Below are positions 34,605-46,116 of a stretch of 64,000 bases of DNA, piece after piece. The stretch's first letter is position 1. Each line of letters begins with the position of its first letter. Under the pieces are notes generated by a model. That model had not been told where the DNA came from. It ran no database searches and saw only the letters and a program-made list of their open reading frames with translations. The position numbers and the translations under genes are program-made. The stretch lies in contig KQ964246.1 of assembly GCA_001566295.1 (NCBI GenBank), positions 1,550,001 to 1,614,000 on the forward strand, read 5' to 3'. The DNA comes from Microdochium bolleyi (Eukaryota; Ascomycota; Sordariomycetes; Xylariales; Microdochiaceae).

Positions 34605-36629
34605 ATGTCGCTCTTCGCGTGGGCCTCGCGCCGCGCCGGCGGTCTCGCCATGCTCGCCACGTTGTTCCTCAGCTATTACGTCGTGTCCAGGGAGGCGCGC
34701 TCCGCTGGCTACACACTGCCTGCGATCCCCTTTCTCAGCTCGCAGTCGCCGAGAGCTTCAGCGCCTGCCACCATGCCAACAAACACCGAGGGTGCCGGCA
34801 TCTGGACTGTAGGTTTCGCCTACTACGCCTTGTTCATCCATATTCTCGTCTTCGCCTTCCCGATCCGCTCCTGCTACGCCATGCTCGACTTGACCAAGAG
34901 CGTCGGAAAAGTCTCCCGCAGCAAGTCGCTCAAGGATCTCAAGCTTTCGCACGGCCGCCGCGGCTCCTCAACCTCGCTCTCGAGCTCCGAGACCTTGACA
35001 TCCTCCAGGGACATCCCCTCGCCATCTGCCTCCAGCAGCGATGCTGGTGATTACGAGAACGAGTTCCTGGCTGACGTGGATGCCGACCGGGTCGTTCACG
35101 CCATCATCATTCCCAATTACAAGGAGGAGGTCGATACTCTCCGAGAGACCCTGGATGTTCTTGCGTCGCACCCTCAAGCTCGCGACTGCTACGACGTGAG
35201 TATCTCGCTCATCTGCGCTTTCCAAATAGTGGACCTATGCTAATCCGCCCTCCAGGTTTATCTCGGCATGGAACAACGCGAACACAACGTCGAGCTGAAG
35301 GCCATGAACCTGATTCAGGAGTTTGTCAAGAAGTTCCGCTCCATCGAGTACACTCTGCATCCTTCGGACATTCCCGGCGAGTCTCCCGGCAAGGGCAGCA
35401 ACATCGCTTGGGCCGGCCGCAAACTCAGCGAGCGCTACTCGATGGCTTCGCGCAAGGATGTCGTCGTCACTGGCATCGATGCTGACAGTCACCTGTCTTC
35501 CAACTACTTCGCCCTGCTTACCAACATGCACATCTCGAACCCCGAGACCGCCCGGACCACTCTCTACGCTGCCCCCATCATTTTCGACCGCAACGCTCAC
35601 GCTGTCCCTGCGATTGTCCGCGTTGGTGACATCCTCTGGGCTGCTGCCGGCATGTCTGGACTGTACGGCGCCTCAACTATCGCACCTCCGACATCGGTCT
35701 ACTCGCTGCCGCTTGAGCTTATTGATCGTGTTGGTGGCTGGGACTGCGACTCGGAGGCCATCGGCGAAGACCTGCACATGTATCTCAAGTGTTTCTTCGC
35801 GCTCAACGGCAACCTTACTGTCAAGACTGTCCTCAGCCCTGTCAGCCAGAGCAATGTCAAGGGTGATGGTGGCGAGGGTCTACGCGGCGTGTATAATGAC
35901 ATCGCTGCTCGTTACAAGCAGGCTATCCGACACATGTGGGGTGCTCTCGACACCGGCTACTTCATCCGCAAGTCTGCTGAGCTCTGGCGCGAGCGGAAGC
36001 ACACGGCGAGAGCCTTCCGCCCTCTCCACATCGCTTTGAATAACCCCGAGGACTCGTACATTACGCAGACGCAGCTTGATAGCATCAATCCCGAGCAGAC
36101 ACAGGAGAGTGGAATCTTCTCCGACGTCACCACCGATACACTCAACGCCCCCAACTACGAGCGCCTCCTCTACCTGGCCCACCGCATGTTTGAGGCTCAC
36201 TTCCTCCCTGTGCAGATGACTATTCTGGTCGTTGCCACCACGCTCTATGTCGTTGTGACCAATGGCAGCGCTGACTCCCACCACCTCGCATGGGTCTTCA
36301 CCTGGTGCAATATCCTCCGAACAGTTGGCTTCCTCGAGGTTGGCGTTTACCTTGTCCTGTACGAGCGCTTTCACCGCATGTGTGCTACCGCTAGAGAGCG
36401 CGAGATGCAAGATGCCGGCCTCTCCAAGGGCATGTGTTTCTCCCACCGCAGCCTCAAGAAGAACATCTTTGACTATGTCATGGTGCCTCTCGTCGCGCCC
36501 CTCTACGGTGCGATTCCTTGCGCCCAGGCGCAGATTCAACATTTCTGGACGCTTGACCTTGTGTACACCGTCAGCAAAAAGGTTACACGGCAAAGGGCCA
36601 AGTCTCTGTCGACAGAAGTCATGGCGTAA
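34605..36629 (+). CDS. membrane-bound family 2-like glycosyltransferase
   Basis: Exons 34605-35195 and 35256-36629 give 654 residues. Membrane segments lie at about residues 10-28 and 68-90 and at least two more lie in the C-terminal third. A Ser-rich linker precedes the catalytic domain, which opens with VVHAIIIPNYKEE near residue 160. Metal/nucleotide-sugar ligands are visible as the DAD motif (Asp272, Asp274) and the GED motif (Glu368-Asp369). The later acceptor motif is a degenerate Q-x-x-R (QAIRHMW), not the QxxRW of chitin and hyaluronan synthases. The layout is that of processive-type GT2 proteins of unknown sugar specificity that are common in filamentous ascomycetes. The intron is 60 nt with GTGAGT donor. 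A specific polysaccharide cannot be named from sequence. Confidence 0.85.
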
Positions 36630-37878
36630 TAATGCCGGTCACTGTTTAATATCCACATAATACAGTCGGAGTCAGCACATCAAGCGGCTTCTTGGCAGTC
36701 TCCCGACTCTTTCTTCTTCGATTCCCAACAGCCTCGGGTTCGCCGGTTCCGGCAACCATTTTTAACGATTCCATTTCTACGCGGCGCGCCTCTCGGGGAC
36801 GCCCGTGTATATAGAGCACATGACCTTAGTACGCATGGCATGGCATGGCATCCGGTATTTTTCGGCATTCTAGATTCTTTTGGGGATGAGCAACATTTTG
36901 GCTCATGGAGTTCTCGGAGCAAAGGTGCAGGAGCAAAAAACAAATTGGGTTTTTTCCATCCTGCCGGCATTCGTTTATACGGCAATGAGAAGGCTGGTGG
37001 TTGTTACGAGCATATTGAACAAGCAGCAGCAGAGAGCAGCAAACACACTCGAGGAACAGGACGGAGGCGAATGGGAGGACGGGGCGCAACCTGACGCTGC
37101 GACGAGTCAGGTTAAGCTCAATAATATCTAATATGGTGTACATAGCCTGTAGTGTAGCCGTACCTCGATAACCGCTTCAAGCAATCCAAAAGGGTATGAA
37201 CGGCAAATAGCAGATTCGTAAATGGGACGACGACCGCCGGGATCTGGTCTCGTCTGTGATAAGAACAAGACCCTCATCAGCCTCTCTGGCTGGCAACCAT
37301 GTACTCATTCACGTTCTCAAGGCCTGATGTCAACTACGGACATCTCAGAGCGTCCTGCTTGTGACAATCCGATTGGCGCGCAGACGTGCTTCACAGCGCC
37401 ATGCAGGCTTGCGAAGGCGGTCAGGGATGCACTTGTTTGCATAGCGGCCGGTCTGCCGGTTGACCAGGCGGCGAGGACTGCCCCAGTGGATCCCATGATG
37501 AAGTAATCCACCCGGTCCTCCGCACGCAGTGCGGCGTGCCTTATCGCAGTGGGGCCGCATCCTGATAGTGGGAAGAAATTTTGGGGGAGCAACCAAAGCC
37601 TGCTGCTGTTTTTTCTGCCAGCGCGCCAGGCCCGAGGAACATGGCAGAAAAAAGTTCCCAGAGCGCCCCGACCTGGAACCTCTTCGCAGCCGCGATCCAT
37701 CACGACTTCTTTTCCCGTGTCGCATCAACCCATCCCTTACCCCATACCTGCAACTCGTCTCTTCGTGCAACTCCACGATCTGCAGTCATCTCAATAATCT
37801 CGAGTGATTGCATCCTTTCGTCCTTTCAACAATACAGCGCCTCTCTCTCTCTCTCCACACCACATAACTACCTTCATA
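36630..37878. other. intergenic region upstream of FPR4
   Basis: The first 500 bp form the 3' flank of the glycosyltransferase gene and include a short ATGGC tandem repeat (about 36834-36851). The last 80 bp before the next start are rich in CT repeats (about 37843-37858), a typical fungal core-promoter/leader feature. No gene is visible. Confidence 0.55.
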
Positions 37879-39522
37879 ATGTCGACCTTCCCTATCGCCC
37901 TCTACGGGCTTGAGGTCCCCCCGGGAGGCGTCATGATTCCTGCCATGCAGGAGGACAGCTTCCCCGATGCTTCCGTAAGTACTCCCGGTTCCGCGACATG
38001 CTGTCAGGCGTGCGCGCGCCAATCCGGCGCGTTAGTCTGAGATGCTGGCAATCAAGCTCGGAGCTCTTGTGCTAACCTGCTTGCCATTTGCTTCAGTACC
38101 AAATCACCATGGCTGCCCTCGACCCTACCGAGGCGCCCGAGGCCGATGAGGATGGCAACATCCCCAACGTCCCCCGTGCCACTCTCAAGCTCATCCGCCA
38201 GAGATACTCGGATCTCGATGAGGAGCTTGATGACGAGTACCTGCAGGCCATGATGGGCGGCGACGACGACGACTCCGATGAGGATGACGAGGACGACGAG
38301 CCCAATGGCGGCCCCAGCGACCCCGCCAAGTCCAAGAAGGCCAAGCAGGCCGCCGCTCTCCGCAAGCTCATCGCGGCCGCCCAGGCTGAGGAGGAGTCCG
38401 ACGAGGAGATGGCCGATGGCGAGAAGTCTAACGGTGTTGGCAAGGCCGGCAAGAAGGGCAAGGAGCCCGCCACCTCGAGCGACGAGGATGAGGATGACGA
38501 GGACGAGGATGGCCTTGACATGGAGGAGCTTGTTCTCTGCACCCTGGACACCGAGCGCGTAAGTCGAACTCGAACTAGTACCACCGTTTTGAAGATCCCT
38601 GCAGTGCTAACGTGTACCCTCACCCGCAGAACTACCAGCAGCCCCTCAACATCACCATCGGCCCCAACGAGAAGGTCTTCTTCGTTGTCAAGGGTACCCA
38701 CACCATCCACCTCACCGGTAACTACATCATCGACACCGCCGATGATGAGGAGGACTCCGAGGAGGACGAGGACGATTATGATATCGAGGGCCTTGAGGGC
38801 TACGACTCCGAGGAGGAGTCTGATGTTGACGAGCTCGATGACCTCGCCGACCCCCGTGTGACCGAGGTCGACTCTGAGGAGGAGGCCCCCGCGCTCGTTA
38901 CCAAGAAGGGCAAGAACAAGCGCGCCGCCGAGGAGGCCGTCGAGGCTCTCGACGACCTCATCGCCAAGGCTGGCGCCGAGGAGGACAAGGCCAGCAAGAA
39001 GCAGCAGAAGAAGCTCAAGAACAACAAGGGCGAAGCTGTTGCTGCCAAGGAGGAGAAGGCGGACAAGAAGGTCCAATTTGCCAAGAACCTTGAGCAGGGT
39101 CCTACCGGCCCCGCTGCTGCCGCTCTCGGTGTGAAGGTTGTCGGCGGCGTCACTGTCGACGACCGCAAGGCTGGCAGCGGCCGTGTTGTCAAGAAGGGCA
39201 ACACTGTCGAGGTCCGCTACATCGGCAAGCTCAAGGACGGCAAGGTTTTCGACTGTAAGTTTGCACAATCCTCCACACAGTTTCGCTTTCGCATTAACTA
39301 ATGTATCTCGCCGCAGCCAACAAGAAGGGCAAGCCTTTCAGCTTCAAGGCTGGCACTGGCCAAGTCATCAAGGGTTGGGACATTGGTATCACCGGCATGG
39401 CCGTCGGCGGCGAGCGCCGCCTGACCATTCCTGCCCACCTCGCTTACGGCAGCCAGAAGCTGCCCGGCATCCCCGCCAACAGCGAGCTGACCTTCGATGT
39501 TAAGCTTCTCGCCATCAAATAA
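37879..39522 (+). CDS. FPR4: FKBP-type peptidyl-prolyl isomerase, nucleolar FPR3/FPR4 type
   Basis: Proline isomerase and histone chaperone acting in the nucleolus/chromatin. Exons 37879-37974, 38097-38558, 38630-39254 and 39317-39522 give 462 residues, close to the fungal FPR4 norm (about 400-490). The N-terminal part (MSTFPIALYGLEVPPGG...; NYQQPLNITIGPNEKVFF) is the nucleoplasmin-like fold found in FPR3/4. It is interrupted and followed by long Asp/Glu runs and Lys-rich blocks. The C-terminal 110 residues are a complete FKBP domain (VEVRYIGKL, GQVIKGWDIG, GGERRLTIPAHLAYG). Introns 1 and 2 have GTAAGT donors and perfect TGCTAAC branch points; intron 3 splits the FKBP domain in phase 1. FPR3 and FPR4 cannot be told apart reliably in species with one copy. 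Confidence 0.94.
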
Positions 39523-40466
39523 GCGCGTCAAGCGAACACTGTTGGGCATCTCTGCACAGAGGAGCTGTCACCAACCATGACGGATGGCCTGGGCTCTCAC
39601 GTCCCAAGGTTTCGACTCCCACAGAACCAGTCAGTCTGTATTATATGATCCAGACGGGGCGCTGACCCTGATGGATCTGTGTCGATGAGTCGCCCCACCT
39701 CGCGTGTGCATTCGGCGCGCAAGGTCCTCCGACCTACGATGCGCGAGTCTGCGAGGACCCCGTCTCCAACAAAGTCCGGGAAAGCAGACCGAGTCGACGA
39801 AAGGAATGACGAGGTCAGCATGCATTGAATGGGCGTAACAAAACTTCTTTCTGCCTTTTGTTGTTTCCCGTAGAAATCGGCGTCTTTTGTTGATAGGATG
39901 TCTTCCTTTTGAAGATTTTCTGTGTAGTCACGCACATAGATCACTGCAGCAGAATTGATTTGATACCACAACGATATGACCTTCCCTTGCCTCCGTAATG
40001 TTGTTCTGGGACTTACTAAAGTGGGCGTATGTACCTTCCGTTACTCCTACTTCATGGAGGAGCTTGCTGGAGAGGCGGATATCAAAAGCAAGCGAGTGAG
40101 CTGGCTGGCTTCGTGCCTGCCTCGTCCTCTTCGGGCCTGTCAAGCTGGTGCTCGAGAGCAAGCACATGCACTCACTGTGCATGCGCAGGAGGAGATACAC
40201 ATAGCAGGCCCGGCCCACCCTTCGATACAAAAGGACATCTCAGCAAACAGCGACATGTTTCGATCTTGTCGGGCCACATCTACCTTCTCCCGTGCATTGT
40301 TGGGCGATCGCATCATCCCAACGACGTCCGTCGTTATCGTCGCTTGTTCTGGAACAACAAAATAGCCTTTGTCCATTGCTTACTGCATTCCCACGGCCAA
40401 ACCTCGAGCATTGCTTCTCACAACACGATCGCCAGACGTTCCTCACCGAGTAAGCCGTCGAGCACA
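39523..40466. other. intergenic region upstream of the kinase locus
   Basis: Contains the 3' flank of FPR4 and the probable promoter of the kinase gene. No coding exon could be joined to the kinase from this stretch, and no other gene is visible. Confidence 0.5.
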
Positions 40467-43228
40467 ATGAAGCGAGATCTCTCGGGCACCGGCAGCCTGC
40501 TGTCGCTTGTCATCAACGAGCGACAGCAGGCTGGGACTCCATCGTCAGTCTCGCTACCACTCACTTCTCTCGATGGGCGTCCGACCAAGATTAGACGGAC
40601 GGGGTCCCGTCTCGTGTCTGCGCTCCGCTCACTGACGAACAGTGGTACGTTCCCTCATAAGCTCATTACTGCATCCAGCCCACAGACCACTAAACATCAC
40701 AGCAGTAGCATCTGTACACATCCCGCGAGAGCCTGTGTCATGCCCGTCCCCCACACCATCGCGAGACACACTGTACGACATACGCCAAGTCACGCAGAAG
40801 CTGTCCTTGCCGGGTCTGACAAAGGCACTCACCAGCTCCAAGACTGTCATCCATCGGTATGGACTTCAACCGAGACTCTCGTTCCAGCTCGTAGAAAATG
40901 AAGGCCTCTAGCAGATTCCTACTGCCGAACGAGCGGAAACCATCGTCGTCGATGTGCCACGAGAGCGTGCACCAAGCAACAGTACAGATACGACTCTAGT
41001 CGTGGAGTCCACATCTCAGGACAACGCCATGCCTGCGCCAAGCGTGAACGACACCAACACACCTCCCACATCTGTTGACTCGAAGTCCTCCAGCTATGAG
41101 CGAGCATCCAGTGATAGGAGGTCTGCTTCTGTCATTCACGTCGAGTCATCTCGTTCTAAGCTTCTGCATGTCCCCCTCGCGGCCATTGAGGAGACAGCTT
41201 TCGATCCATCTATTCCCACTGTCGTGACAGTCGAACGTGCTGCAGCCGCCAAGTGCTACCTGGAGACCTACTTCAATGCTCTGTTCTCGAACTTCACTCC
41301 AAGGGCCATCCGCTTGCAATGCCTCGAGGCGGAGCTCTACTACACGAAAGGTCTGACTAACGAGGACAGGGACATTAGGCGGAAGATGTTCTTCAGATCC
41401 GAATCTGATCATTTACGGAGAACAAGAGTTCTCAAGACCCGAGAAGTCAGTGCGTTGAATGGACGACAACACAGACTCGTGAATGAATACAAGGTCTTAA
41501 AAGTCCTGGGGAAAGGAAGCTTTGGCGTGGTCCGACTCGTCCGGCATCAAAAGGAACATCACGAGGGAGAGACTACCATGGGCCCCTCCCAGTCAGTGTA
41601 CGCCATGAAAGTCATCCGGAAGTCTGAAATGCTCAGGAGCACGCAGGAGGGTCATCTGCGCGCAGAACGAGACTTTCTTGTTGCATCCGAAGGTTCTAAG
41701 TGGTAAGTCATGCGAGGACCTGTTCATTCGCATCACGTCTGACATCAATTGAAGGATTGTGCCACTGGTAGCCAGCTTCGAAGACCTGAAGAACCTCTAT
41801 CTTGTGATAGAATACATGCCTGGGGGTGACTTCCTGGGGCTTCTGATCCGGGAGAACATTCTGGGCGAGCCTGCCACAAAATTCTACATCGCCGAGATGA
41901 TTCTCTGCATTGAGGAGGCCCACGCCCTAGGCTGTATCCATCGGGACATCAAGCCAGAAAACTTCTTGATTACCGCCTCTGGGCACTTGAAGATTTCAGA
42001 TTTTGGCCTCGCGTTCGACGGCCATTGGTCCCACGAGACAACCTACTACCACGCTCATCGCTATAGTCTGTTGCACAAACTCGGCATCACAGTAGACGGG
42101 GACAGCCAAGATCGTATGGAGGCCGGCAATGGCATGATTGCCAAGGGAGCGCACGTTTTAACTGCGGCAATACAGAAGCACGACTGGCGGATGGCTCTTT
42201 CGAGAAGGAGCGACTCGACGAGATTGCCCGAGCCTCTACTAGGCTGGCGAAACCGCTGCGGTAATCGTTCAGCTGCTAAGTCGTGTGTTGGGACAAGTCA
42301 GTACATGGCACCAGAAGTCATCTCGGAAGGGACTTACGACGCCAGATGTGACTAGTGGAGCCTCGGCATCATCCTCTTTGAGTGCCTGTATGGCCATACT
42401 CCCTTTCTTGCGGAAGACGGCAGCCGCCAGGCCACAAAACACAGAATTGTCTGCCACAAACAGACTTTTGCGTTTCCTCAGCACCCATTCGTCTCTCGCC
42501 GCGCCCATGATCTCATCACCAATCTCATATGCGATCAGGAAGAGCGCATATCATCTTCTCGGTACCGGCAGAGTGAGCCGTCAGCCTGCAAACTTCAGCT
42601 CCGTGGGAGGCCGTTGCATCGGAAACCTGCTCGTCACATTGTCTTTCCCAATGATGCAGAGGAGATCAAGGCGCATAAATGGTTCCGAGATGTACCCTGG
42701 GATCGACTGCAACAGCTCACTCCCCCTTGGGTGCCGTGCATCTCAAATGTGTGTGACACTCGCTATTTCGATGACGAAGACTCCGTCTCGGACTGGTCTG
42801 AGTCTGTCTGCAGCAGGAGCTCTGCGTCGGAGACTGCTGACGGAATATCCCCGAGAGCTGGCCTGCAAAGAAACGATACTTTTGACACATGCTTGTCTAA
42901 GCCGTCTTCAATTTCCAAGAGCCAACGAAAGACTGCCGCACTACATGCAGAGCTGAGAGATCTCCCACGACATCTACGCAGCGGACTCATGGACTTTATC
43001 AGCTCCCCATATGATTCGCACAGGCTGAAGCGCATGGATCGCGAGATCGAGGCTCTGATCCGCAACTCTGATACAAGGGACAGGATCAAGGGTTTCGTGC
43101 GCAAGTTCGGGCGGCGGGAGCGCAAGCGCCCACGCGACAAGCTGCTGCGGGACGGCAAGATGAAGAATGCCGTGCTTCTGGTCAGAAGGCAAACGGCCTT
43201 TGCCGGCTATTCATATTTACGCAAATGA
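40467..43228 (+). pseudogene. NDR/AGC-family serine/threonine kinase with two in-frame TAG codons
   Basis: Exons 40467-40644, 40703-41702 and 41755-43228 form one frame of 883 codons before the final stop, broken only by TAG at 40909-40911 (codon 129) and 42353-42355 (codon 593). The kinase domain starts near codon 322 and keeps its Gly loop (GKGSFG), the AMK lysine, HRDIKPEN (from codon 455), DFG (codon 475) and APE. An NDR-type N-terminal regulatory helix precedes it and an AGC tail follows. The second TAG replaces the first Trp of the family-typical DWWSLG, so termination there would remove the C-lobe. The first TAG is avoidable if translation starts at ATG 41029. Both introns have normal splice sites and nothing is frameshifted. 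Each TAG equals a single C:G to T:A change in a CpA context. This could be a young pseudogene, a sequence error, or readthrough; the sequence favours none decisively. Confidence 0.72.
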
Positions 43229-43388
43229 TATGGTGGAATCCTCGACCCGCATGCTATTGACAAACACCAACGACAACTAAACCGAGGTCAGGTCAGGGAA
43301 GATCCGGGACAGCACGCATCACTATGACAGGCATTTTTACAGCCCTAGTATTATTCTTGCGGTAGCAATTATAACTAGTATCACGCTA

Positions 43389-44723
43389 TCATGTTTCATC
43401 CATCATGGGCAGCATGTCTAGTTCGATACGGATGAGCCGGTCAAACTCCTGGCGATCGACTCCCGATGCCCGGGCGAGCATGTAGAGGCTCTTCATGCTG
43501 CGAGAGATGTGCTGCTTGACCCCGAACTCGCTCTGCTCCAGGCGCTGAGCCACTGCCTCGAGTTTCTCGACGGAGGTCGTCGAGCCGGCGCTCGAATTGG
43601 AGCGTGAAGGTTTCGGGTGTGCCATTTCAGGTTCCGGTGCCGGTGAGGGCAGCTCGAGCTCGTGCCTGGCTTGCAGCGCTGGAGAAGCTTCCGTTCGTTG
43701 ATGTTGATGTTGGTATTGTTGCTGTTCTTGTTGCCGCTGCTGGTAGCCACCGAAACTCGTGTGTCCCGCCTCGTCGCCGGGCAGGTCCATCTCCTCGTCC
43801 GGGTCGTGGTTGTCCATTGCGGGCTGCACCTCGTCGTACTGCGCGTAGTAGTCGTCCTCGTCGTTGTTGTTCTGGCCAGGGCCCGGGTACTGAGTCCCGC
43901 TGCGGCCGCCGGCGTTATTGTTGGCGGCGGGTGTCCTCGGCGGCTGTGGCGTCGCCTGTGTTGATGTCGCGGCGTCGTAACGCGCCCAGTAGTCGTCATC
44001 GTCATCGTCATCATCTTCATCATTGCCATTGCTTGATTGTGGTTGTTGTGGTTGTGTGGTCTCGCCGGTGCGGGCGGCTGTTGTAGTGGTGGTAGCACCA
44101 CTACCACTGCTACTCATGCCGCCTGTCTTCGATTTCTTGAACTGAGCCTCGGCCTCCTGCAGCAACAGGAATCCATCGCCCTCGCCGACACCACCAAACG
44201 CAGCGAACAGCCCATCGCCACTGGCGGTTTCAACGATCGTGACCTCGCCCACCCGCCACCCCTCGGTGCAGTACACGAGCCGGAACCCGAGCCCGCCCAG
44301 GCGCTCCACCGCCACCAGGCACTGCAGCGTCTCCTCGTCGAGCCGCCGGTACCGCACAACGGAGTCGTAGTCCCAGTCCACCTCGACCTCGCCGGACACC
44401 GGATGCAGCTCGAGCGCGGTGCTCTGGGCGACGGCCTGCAGCTGGGCCGCGCGGGAGGGGTTGTAGCAGAGAAGCCTGATCCAGGGGTCTTCAAGTGAGC
44501 CTGCTGTCGTCGTCGTCTTTGTCTGAGATTGTTGCTGCGATGCTGCTGATGCCGACGGGGGCTCTGCCGTCGCCGAGGCGGCGAGCAGCTGCACGCGCTG
44601 CCGCAGGATCGGGGAGAGCAGCTCGAGGACCGAGTCCGCGGGCCTCGCGGACATGGCGGCCGCGGGCAGTGCGGGAAGGAGAGCACCCAGGAGGACTGGG
44701 AGATCTGGGGGTGGTATCGCCAT
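43389..44723 (-). CDS. uncharacterised protein with acidic low-complexity centre
   Basis: A single-exon frame of 444 residues, read from the ATG at 44723. I do not recognise the family by name. The N-terminal 195 residues look folded: DPWIRLLCYNPSRAAQLQ, a VEVDWDYDSVVRYRRLDEETLQCLV stretch split by charged turns, and GLGFRLVYCTEGWRVGE. The middle is Gln/Asn/Thr-rich with an Asp run and carries one short motif twice, DDYWARYD (243-250) and DDYYAQYD (290-297). The C-terminal 60 residues form a helical segment ending QEFDRLIRIELDML. The mix of an ordered end and repeated acidic aromatic motifs suggests a binding protein; no function is assigned. It is convergent with the kinase locus, 160 bp apart. 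Confidence 0.78.
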   Translation of the reverse strand: MAIPPPDLPVLLGALLPALPAAAMSARPADSVLELLSPILRQRVQLLAASATAEPPSASAASQQQSQTKTTTTAGSLEDPWIRLLCYNPSRAAQLQAVAQSTALELHPVSGEVEVDWDYDSVVRYRRLDEETLQCLVAVERLGGLGFRLVYCTEGWRVGEVTIVETASGDGLFAAFGGVGEGDGFLLLQEAEAQFKKSKTGGMSSSGSGATTTTTAARTGETTQPQQPQSSNGNDEDDDDDDDDYWARYDAATSTQATPQPPRTPAANNNAGGRSGTQYPGPGQNNNDEDDYYAQYDEVQPAMDNHDPDEEMDLPGDEAGHTSFGGYQQRQQEQQQYQHQHQRTEASPALQARHELELPSPAPEPEMAHPKPSRSNSSAGSTTSVEKLEAVAQRLEQSEFGVKQHISRSMKSLYMLARASGVDRQEFDRLIRIELDMLPMMDET

Positions 44724-45787
44724 CGTTGTTTTCGCTGTCGTTGTCGCAATTTTTGTTCGTCTCTGTCTTCTCTCAACTCGGGAGTCGCAGACTCGAGATG
44801 GGACGCAGAGCTGGCTTGCCGTACCGTTGCTGGTCTGTGAGAAGGTGCCCTTCGCCTTTTGAGCAAATGCAAGTTCCCGAAGGAGTGCCTGAGCTTACGG
44901 GATCGACGAGTGGTTGTGGTTGTGGTTGTGGTTGCCAGAAGTCGACAGACAGACTGGGGCTTCTTGTTGTCCCTGCTTCTAGTCCAGTTGGCTCTGTTCC
45001 GAGGAGAGACGTGGAGGAGTGAGAGGGCCGGAACAGCTTTGGGGGAAGATGGTGCACACGGGGCAAGGCTCCAAGACTGCGCTGCGTGGCTCGATGCTAT
45101 GTCTTATGCTTGTGTTGTGTGGGTGTCGTGCGTATCACATGCAATGGCGGATCAAGGTTGCTTTGCTGCTCTGGTCGCTGCATGTGACGTTGTGCAAGGA
45201 TGGCTCTGCTCTCTCTCTGTCTGTCTATGGCTGGAAACCCCGAAGTATGCAAGGCTCTGGGGTCCAAGCCTGACTCGTTGCTTCCGGCGTGTCCCCAGGG
45301 TCAAGCTGCCGACTGATCAGGGTGATGCCAGATGCAGATGCCGGAGCTGTGAAGCAGACTTGTGTGCCTTGCAGATCCAACGGTCGAAATGGCTGCGCGG
45401 GTGGGTGGTCGGCAGTGGGGCCCTCCGTTGATTCCCCCCCGGCCTGCACCGGTGCTTTTACTTGGAGGTACCTGGGGCTGTCGAGAGGATACAGCGAGTG
45501 TATGCAGCGACTGCTTTGGGCAGGTCGCGAGTTCGCTGGATCTGGTCCCTGGTCCCTGGGATATTTTCTGACAAACACGAGTTCGATCCCTCGCCGCCGG
45601 GAGGGAAGTGGGGGAGAGGGAGGGTGAGGAGCTCATATATGTATGGCCGTCCTCGAGATTGCCATGTGACGCCCCGTGCTCCGTGTCTCGTGCCCCGATC
45701 TCGCGCGCGCCTCCCGGACAAGTGCGTGCAACCATGCAAGGCTAGCCTCCATTGACCACAGGGCAGCTGCTCTCGGCAGCCACAGCA

Positions 45788-45813
45788 CGGGCGGGCGGGC
45801 GGATGGATGGATG
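45788..45813. repeat. CGGG and GGAT tetranucleotide repeats
   Basis: Three CGGG units run directly into three GGAT units. It is a compound microsatellite in non-coding DNA. Confidence 0.75.
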
Positions 45814-46083
45814 TCTCCCTCGAGCCGGCCGGGTCCTCCACCTCACGGAGCTGGCAGCATCGGCAGCAGGGAAATGGCCGAAGGGGCTGGCTGGGCCCGG
45901 GACGGGACTGCGGCCTGGGATCCCGGTTCGGGGAATTTGGAGGGCGCTGGAAGACACCACGGCGTGCATCTTTACGCCTGCCTTGCCCACCACTAACGGC
46001 CTGCCTGCAGGTCATTCTGCTCTCGAGCCATGGATGCAAGGGACCCTTCGACCCGGGCAGCTGCCGACGCCCAAAACAGTCTC

Positions 46084-46116
46084 TTCACAATTCACAATTC
46101 ACAATGCACAATGCAC
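46084..46116. repeat. 7-bp tandem repeat
   Basis: Three copies of TTCACAA are followed by one full and one partial copy of TGCACAA, about 450 bp upstream of TPC1. Confidence 0.8.

Noticed and set aside
36834..36851. ATGGC tandem repeat as a possible regulatory element
   Set aside because: Only three units plus a fragment, in a 3' flank, with no known binding consensus.
40857..40911. 55-nt intron that would remove the first TAG of the kinase gene
   Set aside because: Donor GTATGG and acceptor CTCTAG exist, but removal of 55 nt shifts the frame and leads to an early stop.
45570..45600. T-loop-like sequence (GAGTTCGATCCCTCG)
   Set aside because: The T stem pairs poorly and the upstream sequence does not fold into a tRNA body.
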